Source: Mesorhabditis belari (lineage: Eukaryota; Nematoda; Chromadorea; Rhabditida; Rhabditidae). Taken from it: 64,000 nucleotides of DNA. Below are positions 27,001 to 37,500 of this stretch, piece by piece. The notes below the pieces were generated by a model that did no database searches, was not told where the DNA came from, and worked only from the letters and a program-made list of their open reading frames with translations. Numbering within the stretch: the stretch's first letter is position 1; each line of letters begins with the position of its first letter. The stretch spans positions 992,001 to 1,056,000 of the forward strand of contig CAUEEP010000922.1 of assembly GCA_958450365.1 (NCBI GenBank), given 5' to 3'. The position numbers and the translations under genes are program-made.

Positions 27001-28056
27001 GAAGAAAATGCGCTGAAAGCTTTAAGTTGAATTGAAAGATGACCCAAACTATTGAAAACTATTGAAAAATGGTATAATGACTACCTGAACAACGAGTAAC
27101 ACATTGTAAATGTGATGTTTATCTCGCTTCCAACCATCGGGGAAATATCTGAAGAGAATTTTTGACAATAGGATTTTCTTTAATCGTACCTTGACATTCC
27201 AAGCTCATGCGTTTTCAGATTTACATTCGGATGGAAAACCTCGTTCTCAAAGTGAACCACCTGGAAATGTATAGCTTGCTTACTGTAAATGTTTTGCAAA
27301 AGTCTTGTAATGGTTGCTAATTTGTTAACTGGTCTATATTTAACACCAATCTGCATCCAACTATAGTGCCGGTTAAACCGCATTCCAATTCCCAAAAAAC
27401 TAACCGGCAGTTCGTCGGTTTGCGGAAAATCGGAAGGCATTTGTATCGTGAAGCGAAGAATGGCTCCAGCATAATCGCCTCGTCGCACAAATAACATTCC
27501 AAACCATCCTGCAATTGTCATACTTGTTTTCCCATATACTGGCTCGGCTATAATGCATCTGTTAAAACCAACTGAATGGATCACTTGCACTCGGAATGAT
27601 GTAGATTCCGTCCAACGGATTTCGACAAACAATGGCGCTAGAAAATTTTTCTCATTAGCCATTCTTATGACAACTTACAACTCGACGTCAAGTGCATGTT
27701 GAGCAATAAAGGCACGATCGAGTTTGAGCATTTTCTAGAAAGATATTTTTGTAAAGTTTATTTACAATTAGCCTTTGATTTAATGATCGTTAGCATCCGT
27801 TTGTCGCAGCTTTAAAATTCATTATCTATTTATAAAATCAAGCTCACCAGAACACGGAATAAGACCCCGGTACTAGACTCAACTCATGCGCAAACTCCAG
27901 TTTAAACTTGCCTAGATCTTTTGATGATCTCTATTATTTAAATTTCATTTGCACCTGTTCTACTTGAGCTCCTTCTGAAGTGCTTGCCACTCCAAAATGC
28001 TCGTCCGATTCAAAATCTTGGTTTTCCGGGACTGCCATTCGAGCCGCTCGGTACAT
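24051..28056 (-). CDS. AKTIP/FTS-like ubiquitin E2 variant
   Basis: Twelve coding exons on the minus strand: 27955-28056, 27679-27734, 27573-27637, 27405-27508, 27190-27260, 27085-27148, 26935-27012, 26669-26763, 26322-26398, 25695-25792, 24167-24313 and 24051-24122, about 342 residues. The UBC fold includes WFGMLFVRRGDYAGAILRFT, FENEVFHPNVNL and YFPDGWKRDKHHIYNVLL. The HPN motif is kept, but Leu stands where active E2s have the catalytic Cys. Downstream, ATNPEAAILYESDK, SPWNSTEHEPQRKL and GFSWLDPERM match the C-terminal features of vertebrate AKTIP, a Hook-complex adaptor in vesicle trafficking also linked to telomeres. A highly charged tail (EEEIHEKGDQIQQEKQMKKE) is extra. An acceptor lies three bases before the first ATG (alternative start at Met7). 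A MITE and a 24-bp minisatellite occupy the intron before exon 11. Confidence 0.85.
24345..24487. repeat. 24-bp minisatellite (GCTGATTTGATTGCTGATTTGACT)
   Basis: About six units of two 12-bp half-units (GCTGATTTGATT and GCTGATTTGACT), in the intron before the penultimate exon of the AKTIP-like gene. The frames ADLTADLI and SQISNQIS arise from the period. Confidence 0.85.
24893..24942. repeat. perfect palindrome
   Basis: AAAACTACTCAATTCTCAAC and its exact complement are separated by a short CTAAG-like centre, giving a hairpin of about 48 bp in an intron of the AKTIP-like gene. Confidence 0.9.
25234..25498. mobile_element. TACCGTAAATA MITE, copy 1
   Basis: About 265 bp with terminal inverted repeats TACCGTAAATATTGCAATAG and its near complement (GTACTACTACAGTATTTACGGTA). 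The interior shares TAATGACGGTGCGGAGTGTT and AATAGCCCTGAATTTCAGCT with the copy at 30060-30329. Non-coding. Located in an intron of the AKTIP-like gene. Confidence 0.9.
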
Positions 28057-28066
28057 GCACTGAAAG
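28057..28066 (-). promoter_or_regulatory. probable trans-splice acceptor of the AKTIP-like gene
   Basis: ACTTTCAG precedes TGCATG, so the acceptor lies three bases before the start codon. About 270 bp separate it from the stop of the upstream gene on the same strand. Nematode genes in operons commonly receive SL2 at such sites. Confidence 0.45.
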
Positions 28067-28324
28067 TCAAGCTACACTTAAAAACAAGTGTTTTTTTTAA
28101 AAAAGATAGGTATATCTAGTTGTTTTCAAGCCATCATCAATGAGTGCCAATACACAAAGGTGAACGATTTATAAAGAACTCCAATAAAAGTACATACATA
28201 AGAAACATGACAATTACTCGTCTTTATGTCTACGGCTAAATGATAACAATTACATTTTTCTCAGGAAAATTAACGAAACAGAAAAAGCTATAGAATCAAT
28301 CGGTGTTGACCATATTTCATTGAT

Positions 28325-29555
28325 CTACGATCCGGGGGCTTTCAGGTGAGAGAATGGTGGAAGTGGGTGGCCGATGAAGAGGGTGGCCAAGTTGTACAAT
28401 CCTGAAATTGAAAATTTATTCTTGTAGCAAGTAAATTGATTAACATTTGACCTCGATACGGAGGTTATAAAAACGTTTAGCTTTCCAGATAGATTTACAA
28501 CCTTTAGTAGCCTTGAAAATCACAGTTCATGCGCACCCAATTGTCTCAAAACACAAGCGTATATTTCCTAATTCTTTTGCTCGACAACTCCTTTTCAATA
28601 ACTTTAAAGCTCACCAAGCACAAGGCAGCAGGTTGAAAGCACTTTAACAACAGAGGTGAGTCCTCGATCAAATGGACCGGCGTCCTCGGATTTTTTTCCT
28701 TCAAGGAGAGCTTTCTAAAAAATTGACGTTAAATAAGCTTAAATAATATATTAACTTTTTGTTGTTAAACCCTCATCTATAGCGAAAATTGGAATACCTA
28801 GTCAAATGTGCCGATTGTAAGTAGAATCTGGTTGAAAACATTGCGCTTAATACGTTAAACTTAATTATCAAAATTTTGCTAGCAAAACATATGTTAAAGT
28901 TCCGTAAACTTTTCAATGCATGAACATTAACTGTTTGTTCTTTTTAATATAGGTCGTACAAAAAAAACAAACCGAGTAGGTGTCGACACGTTTTTTGAGC
29001 ACGGGATCGTAGAGTCCGTATTTGCCCATCACGAGTTTACCACATCTTGTGCCTTCTGGGAGTCGGGGAAGAATCTTTCCTCCAGCCTAAAATAGATAAA
29101 TAGTACAAAATTGAAATTATTATAAACATTAGCTATTTAAAAACTAGCATTGCAGCTACAAAGATATTCTGCCGAATAAATTAACAATGTTTAGTTGTTG
29201 GATTGAAATAACAACAAGCTGTTTAGCATCAAAAACTTTGTTGAGCCTTGTTGACCAAAAGATTTATGTTGTTTAATGTTTATGAAAGCATAAACAAAAC
29301 AAAAACAAAACTTGAAGCATAAACTAATGCAATTGATTCATAATGAAGAACTTTAGCAATCAACGCACGCATCATTAAACTTTAACAATATAAAACAAAA
29401 AGACAAACCCCAAGTTGCCACTCTCCGGGATTGAGCGGGTCGAAATCTTCGAGCTTCGGTGGTACTTTTCCGGCGTTTGTTGGGATCGTTTGGAAGGCTT
29501 GCGAGGCGGAGCGTACCGACAAACGAGCCACACCAAGCGTGCGAACGGCCAACAT
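28325..29555 (-). CDS. small putative mitochondrial membrane protein
   Basis: Four coding exons on the minus strand (29409-29555, 28973-29086, 28615-28714, 28325-28401) give 145 residues, in phase throughout. The N-terminus MLAVRTLGVARLSVRSASQA is rich in Arg, Ser and Ala and lacks acidic residues, as expected for a mitochondrial targeting sequence. Then come LPEGTRCGKLVMGKYGLYDP, a charged stretch, and one hydrophobic segment at about 109-131 (VVKVLSTCCLVLGLYNLATL). The C-terminus ends HPLPPFSHLKAPGS. The layout resembles small accessory subunits of respiratory complexes, but I do not recognise the family. It is the upstream partner of the AKTIP-like gene in a possible operon. Confidence 0.7.
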
Positions 29556-29916
29556 CGCTAAAATATAATAAGATTGTTAAAATTTAAAAAGAAAACAAGG
29601 CAAACGCAGAAAAATTAAGTTTATCAGTCGCTTCGAAGGGAGAAAAGTGGCAAAACTCAACGGACGGTGCGCTCTTTTTGCGAAAGTACGCAGCAAATCG
29701 TTGTGGGACTCGAATGAAGGCAAAAGAGAGAAATGCTATATTTTGAATAAAATGGGTAACAAAAAAGGAAATGCACACTAATAAAAATGATCAACGAGTA
29801 AAAATCAAAGTTTTCAATCGCCAGTAAAGGACACGAAATGAAGTGCTAGCAAAAGCGTCGCGTTTTTTGCGCCAAAATCCTTTGCGCCAATTTCATTTGC
29901 GCTAAATTTACGCTTA

Positions 29917-30058
29917 TGAAAATCACTGCAACAAATCACTTTTTCCAAACTTCTAACCAACTTTTTTTCAGTTTTCTGCTGGGTTTTATCAGAAGCAGAA
30001 AATTGAAAAAAAAAGTTGGTTAGAAGTTGGGGGAAAGTGATTTGCTACAGTGATTTTC
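29917..30058. repeat. hairpin inside the nested element
   Basis: GAAAATCACTGCAACAAATC and AACTTCTAACCAACTTTTTT on the left are matched by their complements on the right, around a loop containing CTGGGTTTTATC. Confidence 0.9.
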
Positions 30059-30059
30059 C

Positions 30060-30329
30060 TACCGTAAATACTGTAATAGTACCCCCCACCCACATAATGA
30101 CGGTGCGGAGTGTTGCGTAGTCTGGCTTTGAACGAGTTTTTCCCGAGACTGGTTTATGCTACAATGCGCGCTTAGGTATCAAAAAATAGCCCTGAATTTC
30201 AGCTATTTTTTCATACCAAAGACTTATTTTTTGAAAGTACCGGCGCTTTGAAAAAAATGAAATACTAAAAACCTTTTGCGACTACGCGACTGTACGAGGG
30301 GGTGGGGTACTATTACAGTATTTACGGTA
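30060..30329. mobile_element. TACCGTAAATA MITE, copy 2
   Basis: Same element as 25234-25498 with better preserved ends (TACCGTAAATACTGTAATAG and its complement). It is inserted within the larger inverted repeat 29849-30402. Confidence 0.95.
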
Positions 30330-30803
30330 AGCGTAAATTTGACGCAAAAAATTTGGTGCAAATTATACGTGGCGCAAATAATTTGGCGCTTTTGCTAGCA
30401 CCTCCGCGAAATAGATTTGGCGGAAATTACAATACCCCAAGTTGAGCAAGAAATAGAAAGTAGAAAGTTGCTCTTTTTGAGGCTTAACGCTTTGAGGCTT
30501 TTTGATGTTTCGCTTTGAAGCTTTACTTGAGTAATTGACGGCAGCTTTTAATTATAATCTGACTTATCAAGATTGTTAAGATTTTGTTTTCAGCAAGTAC
30601 AAAGTCTGAAAGCTTTGGTCATTTCCTTTCAGCTTTGGTCAGCTCTTGACTTTTGAACTTAAATTTCAATTGGAATATTCACATGAGTCAGTTTCTTGCA
30701 TTTCCTGTAGTTGGCTTGAAACTCTAGACTTATAAATTGCTTTTTTTGAGAAAGTACAAAAGTAAATTAATGCTTTAAACCTTAAACATTCTGTAGTTTC
30801 TCT

Positions 30804-31122
30804 AGGGTAGGCTAGTTTCCGCAACTTATTTTGCGCAACAGGGTCATTTGCGCAACAGGGTCATTTGCGCAACAGGGTCATTTGCGCAACAGGGTCATTT
30901 GCGCAACAGGGTCATTTGCGCAACTCGCCATAACTTTCTTCTAAGTGGGCTAATCTGTCTGGTTTTGGTCTCATTTTATAGATCTCAATAAGTGCAACAA
31001 AATGAGACCAAAACCAGACAGATTAGCCCACTTAGAAGAAAGTTATGGCGAGTTGAGCAAAAGACCCAGTTGCGCAAATGACCCTGTTGCGCAAAAAAAG
31101 TTGCGGTAACTAGCCTACCCCG
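30804..31122. mobile_element. foldback element with internal GCGCAACAGGGTCATTT array
   Basis: The outer arms GGGTAGGCTAGTTTCCGCAA and its complement enclose a 17-bp tandem repeat (GCGCAACAGGGTCATTT, about five units on the left, one on the right) and a second pair of long arms (CGCCATAACTTTCTTCTAAG...). The whole can fold into one hairpin. Confidence 0.9.
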
Positions 31123-31639
31123 TTTCTCTTCAACTTTTCTTCATGATTCCATTTTTCTCGAATAACTTCAAAAAACGCAAATTTCCGTGCAGATTCTCAT
31201 CGAACTTTTTAATCAAATTTTCCAAAGTAATCTCGATCTTTTTGAAAAGACATTTTTCTATGAGGAAAAAGAAAAGAAATGCCTTTTTTGACAAGAAAAA
31301 ATGTCTCTTTTCTTACGTAGATGAGGGGATTTTTGATGAAAGTGCGGGGATCGATTGGATGAAATGAAATGGATGGGATTTGAGGGAAAAGAAAGAGATC
31401 GGGATTATCCCTCTCTTCAACTCTTTCAGGGAAGAATCTCCGGGAAAATATTATCACAAATGAATCTCCTCATAAACAAATCAGAAAAGAGTCATCCATA
31501 ATGGATTTCTTCTTCATCTCTTTTCCAACCCTCTCTAACGTTTTACTTTGTCTTTTTTGTTTGCTTTTGATAAATATACTTCCTTATTTGGTTGACTTTT
31601 TGTAACACTGATATGTAACACTGAAATGTCTGCAAGTAT

Positions 31640-31985
31640 CGGAATTGAGTATATTCAAAGGTTCATTGATCGATTCGACTTTGTCTGGCTTGACATGTCA
31701 ACGTACGCGTTTTTTCTGTCGAATTCCGGGATGCTGGCGAAGAATTTCCCCGAACGCGCTACTTCGAGAACGCGTTGACGCATTTGTTGACAACGAATGT
31801 TCGCTACACCTGCCCACTCCGTTGTATCCTGCAAGCGTTCGAGGTGTTGACAAGGTTAGAGTTGAATGTCGAAGCGGTCATGCAACTTGTGAGGATCACT
31901 CAAATGGATGTCGACAATTTCATGGCTGTTTGTCTTTATTTCGATCTATTAGTTAGATATGATTTACTTTTAGATATACTGTAGC
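31640..31985 (+). pseudogene. unidentified gene fragment with frame change
   Basis: One frame reads IEYIQRFIDRFDFVWLDMST and AFFLSNSGMLAKNFPER up to a stop at about 31778. The next frame then takes over: ENALTHLLTTNVRYTCPLRC, ILQAFEVLTRLELNVEAVMQ and LVRITQMDVDNFMAVCLYF. GC content and amino-acid pattern are coding-like, while the flanks are not. There is no splice signal at the change, so a frameshifted relic of a helical protein is likely. Family not recognised. Confidence 0.4.
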
Positions 31986-34540
31986 TGCAAATCTGATGAT
32001 TAGCTATGATAGAAATGTTTTAATCAAGGCCTAGGGTTTAAGCCAGATTTAAGCCAGGTTTAAGCCAAGTTCAAGCCTTGATTCCGGCGGGATTAGGGAC
32101 ATTTGGATCAAACCAGGCCAGGACTTGCCTTCAGACCTTAGCCTTGCCTTGCATAGCCTTGCCTTGCATAGCCTACCATAATGTTACTTCAAGTTTTATC
32201 CAATCTATCCACTTTTTAATCGTTCGATAACACACAAAGAATCAGGGAAAAAGTAAATACCGTATTTCTTTGAATAGAAGACCGGGTAAAGAGTATCATC
32301 CCGTACTCGATTTATAGATTTATAGATACCGTACTTCTTCGAATAGAAGACCAGGTAAAGAGTATCATCGCGTACTCCTGCGTAGCAGCCCGCTTTAACA
32401 TTTCTTTTCTGCATAAAAGCTTTCAATCAAGTGCTATAGAGCTGGAAAATGGCTCAAAAATCTGTTAGCTCATGTGGTATTTTTGAGTCATTTTCCAGCT
32501 CTATAGCACTTGATTGAAAGCTTTTATGCAGAAAAGAAATGTTAAAAAGGGCTGCTACGCAGGAGTACGCGATGATACTCTTTACCCGGTCTTCTATTCG
32601 AAGAAATACGATAGATTCGATTCGAATAGACTGAAATTCTAGATTTCCCTAATTTCCTTACGCAGAACCTTCTTAGAAAACAAGTTTTCCCAATTTTTCT
32701 TCAATCTGTTAACAATTACACCTTTTTCTTCTCATTAAATCACAAGGATTCGCCAATTTTCTCTCAAAATTATTCATGAGTCTCACCAAAGTTTGCATAA
32801 TTTTCTCAGCTCTCAGCCAAAGGAGGAGTTTTTTTTCTTTTTTCGCTTTTTTCATCGCTCGTGTCAATTGACGCAATTTGGGGGAAAAAGGATCGAAGAA
32901 AAAGTAAAGAATTACTTTGAATTACCAAAGAATTACTTCTTTTTCACTTTTCACTTTTCACATTTCCTATTACTTATTCTTTTTATGGATTTTTTGTGGC
33001 GGAGAACCGGCGAAATCGCATTAATTCGATGAGTAGATTGTGAAATTCGTTTTTCTTTTATTGATTTGCTTGTTAGTTGCTGTGAATTTTCGAGGCACTC
33101 GGGTGATTATTTTGACTAGATTCTGGCTGTAGATTAACTGGCATTCGGGGGATTGAAGTTGTTATATTTTGACTAGATTATCTGGCATTCGGGGGATTGA
33201 AGTTGTTATTCGAAAATCTCAATCCTAATCAATAAACATTGCCCAAGAGTTTAGTAATCTTTTCTTTTTTAGAAGATGAGGAAGATTAAAGGATTTGAAG
33301 ATTTCGAAGATTTTCGTGAAGTGCTGAAATTTCTGTGAGTAAGAAATCTTCTTCTTTGGGCATTTAGTAGATTTCGATGCATGTAAATGTGGCTTTTCTT
33401 CAAGCAAAGCTTAATCGTTGTGCTGTAAGACTGCAATTATCACATGTAAACACATTGTACTATGTACGTAGTTGTTGTTGCGTAGTTTTTGGTTAAACTT
33501 TATGTAAACCTGTGAACACACAACTTCGAATTCAGTGAATTCAGTGAATTCTCTGTTTTTCTTGCTGCAATGCAAGGAAAGCAATGGTTTAAGTGTGCCA
33601 GAAAGGGTGCGTTTCAGCCTTTCCTACAAGCACAAAGTATATGCTAAGAAGTGATGTGATCTAGGTAATCAGTAATGTAAAGAGAAGTCAATTGTAATCA
33701 GTAATGTAAAGAAAAGTCAATTGTAATCAGTAATCAACTCTAGAATCAGCGTGTCCATGTCAAGCATGATTCTTATGTCTTAATGGAAATCTACATCTTC
33801 ATATTCCCATTAAAGTATGAAAAATTGTCAGCTAAATCAAGATCAAAGTGCTAAATTTCATTGAGTTCTCAATTTGGTATACCCGAACTTTCCGATTTCT
33901 CGAATGTACATTCGAATTTCTCGAATTTCTCGAATGTACTTTTTCGATTCCTTCACAACTTTCATCACAACTTTTATCACAACCTTCATCACAACTTTCA
34001 TCACAACTTTCATCACAACTGTCTCATAGTCATCATTTGTTTGACTACAATTCGTAATCTCTGAATGAATCACTAAATTTACTCAAAAAAAATATCTTTG
34101 ATTCGATCACGTTTGACTAGAATTTTTCTCGTTTTTCCACATTTTCCCTAATTTTCCCTTGATTTTTCTATTTTTAGTGATTCCTCGAATGTCTGCAATG
34201 CTCCGGAAATTGTTCTTTTCCTCCTTTAGATTTCATTTTTTTTTGCTTTGCTCAGGCAAAAAGATTTGCTCTGTATTTAAGGAATAATTTCTGAAAATAC
34301 ACGTTCAATTTCATCATTTCCTCCAAGAAACTCAGTTTGATTGCTTTTTTTTTTGTTGCAAAGGTTGCTTGCTTTTCATTCAAACCTTTAGATTTCCTCA
34401 TTTTTGATTCCTCGATCCTCGATTCAATTTCCTCGATCTTACATCCAAATTCTCAGCTGAAACTCTCGAATTCTCATCTAAAACTTTCAAATTCCAATCT
34501 TTCAGCTCTTCCAATTACCCAAATTTTCCCCCCACACTGA
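31986..34540. other. intergenic with repeats, no gene seen
   Basis: Includes short tandem runs (AAGCCAGGTTT at 32038-32075, CCTTGCATAG at 32145-32170, TTTCATCACAACTTTTATCA at 33955-34022), the foldback at 32328-32612 and one copy of the dispersed GTGCCAGAAAGGGTGCGTTT motif at 33593-33645. Confidence 0.5.
32328..32612. repeat. 285-bp inverted repeat
   Basis: Left arm CTTCTTCGAATAGAAGACCA to TTTTCCAGCTCTATAGCA-type sequence, right arm its complement, about 120 bp each and nearly perfect, around a centre at CTGTTAGCTCATGTGG. The left end also abuts a partial extra copy of the arm at 32259-32312. Confidence 0.9.
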
Positions 34541-34541
34541 A

Positions 34542-34586
34542 ATGCTATTTCGATTCCGGCGAAGATCGACTCGTTTGATGGGCTAA
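34542..34586 (+). promoter_or_regulatory. possible upstream ORF
   Basis: A 14-codon frame (MLFRFRRRSTRLMG) ends four bases before the start codon of the four-TM protein gene. If the transcript begins upstream, it could lower initiation at the main ATG. Confidence 0.3.
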
Positions 34587-34589
34587 AAT

Positions 34590-37500
34590 ATGCGAATTCT
34601 AGCCGCGTTTTTCGGAGTCATTTTCATGTTCATCAATCCGGCGATGCTCGTAAATGGTTCGTGTTTGGAAAAGAAGACGATTACAGGGCAATTACAGGGC
34701 AATTACAGTAAATAACATCTTACATAAAAGAAAGTATTTATTGACACGAATAATGTGACAAACAATACACAAGCACAATTCCTAAGCCCTAAACCCATCC
34801 GGAAAAAAGAAGTAAAAGTCTTGTCGGCGGGATTGAACCCTTAACCACCCGACTAGCTCTTAGCCACTCGGCCCGGGCCACTCTGGGCTCATAGCCACTC
34901 GGTCATGGAACCCGAGAATGCGATTTGAAAATCTCAGCTCTTAACAACCCCATTCCCTTTTTCCAGTTCGTCGTGAGGTCACCGCCGCGTTCACCGATCC
35001 CACCAATATGGATATGTTCATCGTTCGGGCTATCAGGTTTTTGAAAAATCAAAGTTATTGCTTCTAAAGAATCCAATGATTCAAAGCCATGAGTTCTAAA
35101 AGAATGAGAGTAGTCTAAAAGAATTTCTAAAAGAATGAGAGTAAAGAATCCAATGATTCAAAGCCACGAGTTCTAAAAGAATAAAAGTACAAAGAAATTT
35201 AGAAATTAGAAAGAAATTTTTGACCAAATTTAGACACACAGTCGTTGATTGGCTGGGAATCGATTCCCATCTCGAAAAAGCGACACCAATCATCGGTGGG
35301 TTTTGCTACAAAAAATACTTAGTATCTAAACATTTGTTAGTACAAATGTTAGCAAATGTTCAGTACAGTTTAAAAATCAAAATAAAACTCCGGGTAAACT
35401 TTACTCTTTGGGATCTACTATATAAAAGATCACTGTCCGTCTGTCTGTCTGTCCGTCCGTCTGTACAGGCTAGCCAAAAAAAGCTAATATTATTTATAAA
35501 TATAATATAATCTAATCTAAAATAAAATATAATATAGTTGTGCCATTTAAAATCAAAATTGGAAAGACCACAACCGAGTGGCGCTAGCGGGGGTCGAACC
35601 CAGCGGGATCCGAACCCTTTTGATCTGCAGCCAACCGCGTCCCAAGCAACGACAACAGAAAGCAGCCAGAAAACCGGCCTACCCTGTTTGGCGGGTTTTG
35701 GCTGGCCATGGCCAGGCGTTTGGCTTGTTACCAAGCCGTACCATTTTGTTGACATCTTGTCCCATCTGCGCCACGACGACAACAGAAATTTGGCCAGAAA
35801 AACTAGCTCTTAGGCTGTTTGGCGGGTTTTTTTTTGGCTGGTACCCAATTGAAGCCAATTTGGCTTGTTATTCCCAAGCCAGATTATCCATTTTTGTTTG
35901 ACATTACAGAACTTTTAGAAGTAAACAAGATTTGTGTTTTTATTAAGCTGTAATTTGTACAAAAAGTACTAATCAGTATCCAGCCTAGATATAGTTCTCA
36001 AACCGATTTTAAGCTACAATACTTTAGATCCCTGTCTCCAAATCTTTCCCTCACTGTCTTACTTAGCTCAATCATCAATCTACTCATTTGATTCAAAACT
36101 CAAAGCTGAATAAATCCTTAGATCAACCCACAAGTCTCTCAATTGCTTAAATCTTCAGCTAGGGATCTAGCCGGATTGTGTCCACCTCTCAACTGATCGC
36201 AAGTCCAAGTTCCGTGTCTTTCCAAATGGCGTACTCGGAATCTGAATGAACCCATTGACGACACAAATCCCTGCCTTTCCCTCCCTGAAAATCATCTCCT
36301 TTCCCCAATAACCTTTCTCTTTCCAATTTCTTTTCATAGGCTTTCCCATCAACTAATCCTCTAATCTGTCACCATTTTCTAATAAACCTATCGCCAATCT
36401 CAGAGGTTTTTTTTGTGTGAAATGCTTCCCCTTTTGTGGCTTCTCAGAAAGATTATATCTCTAAATCTTTGAGAAAGTCATTGTGAAATTGAAATCTTAA
36501 AAGTCTTAAAAGGTCGGAAAGAAGATTGGGTTTATTTTGTTTACAAAGGGGTTTACAAAGGGGTTTACAAAGGGGTTTACAAAGGGGTTTACAAAGGGGT
36601 TTACAAAGGGGTTTACAAAAGATTTGATTCAAAGTTGTATGTTAATGGTTAGTCAATTACTAAAGTTACGGTAGCTAATAGTAATACAATTACTAAAGTT
36701 ACGGTAGCTATGGATCTGATCTGATCATTATTCAGATTCATTAGTTACCGTAACTTTAGTAATTGTATGTAAACTAATCATTTTTCATTGTTATCTTTCA
36801 TCTCAAAGAAAGATAAAGAAAGATTTCTTTGGATAAAGAAACGAAAAGCAAAAGAAAAAGCCTTTGAAGAAAGCCTAATAGCAGCTAAAGCTGTAGTTTA
36901 TTGGATATTATAGCTTTAGAATTGAACAACCAGTATTTAGATGTTACAATAAGAAAAATCGGTACTTTTCCAATATCGGGGAGCGGAAGGATTATCGGGG
37001 AGCGAAAGGAAAATCGGGGGAGCAAATTTTGCCCCCTCGAAAAATGCATTTCCGGGACTGTATTTTAACTGCAACGTTTTTTAACGTTGCGGTTCTCCGA
37101 CATTTGTGCCTTCAAGGAATCGACGACAATCGATTATTTCGTCACCAAAGGAGTCATCCAGTCATGGATTTGTAACTGTGGCGAATCGATGAAAGTCCAC
37201 TCAAAGGGAAAAGATCCATTTCGCTGGGTGTTTAGATATTTAAGTCACTTTTGTGATCTAATATAAAGGCTGTGAGAATAACGGCGGCGGTATGGCGGTA
37301 GTTTGTATAATATAGGACATATGTAGCGCTGCCAAAGTTTGCTCCCCCGATTTTCCTTTCGCTCCCCCGATATTGGAAAAGTACCGAAAAATCGAATATC
37401 AGTTGTATCATTTAATCCAATTTCTTCTCCTCAGACTACACTCAACAAATCTTGTAGCTAAAAATCTTGTAGCTGAAAATAACTAAAAGAAAAGCAATCG

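Larger units (their letters stand above)
29849..30402. mobile_element. nested inverted-repeat element (GCTAGCAAAAGCG ends)
   Basis: The outer arms GTGCTAGCAAAAGCGTCGCG... and ...TTTGGCGCTTTTGCTAGCAC enclose sequences rich in TTTGCGCCAA and end inwards at TTTACGCTTA / TAAGCGTAAA. Inside lie a 140-bp hairpin (29917-30058) and the TACCGTAAATA MITE (30060-30329). The order of insertion is therefore outer element first, then the MITE. Confidence 0.85.
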
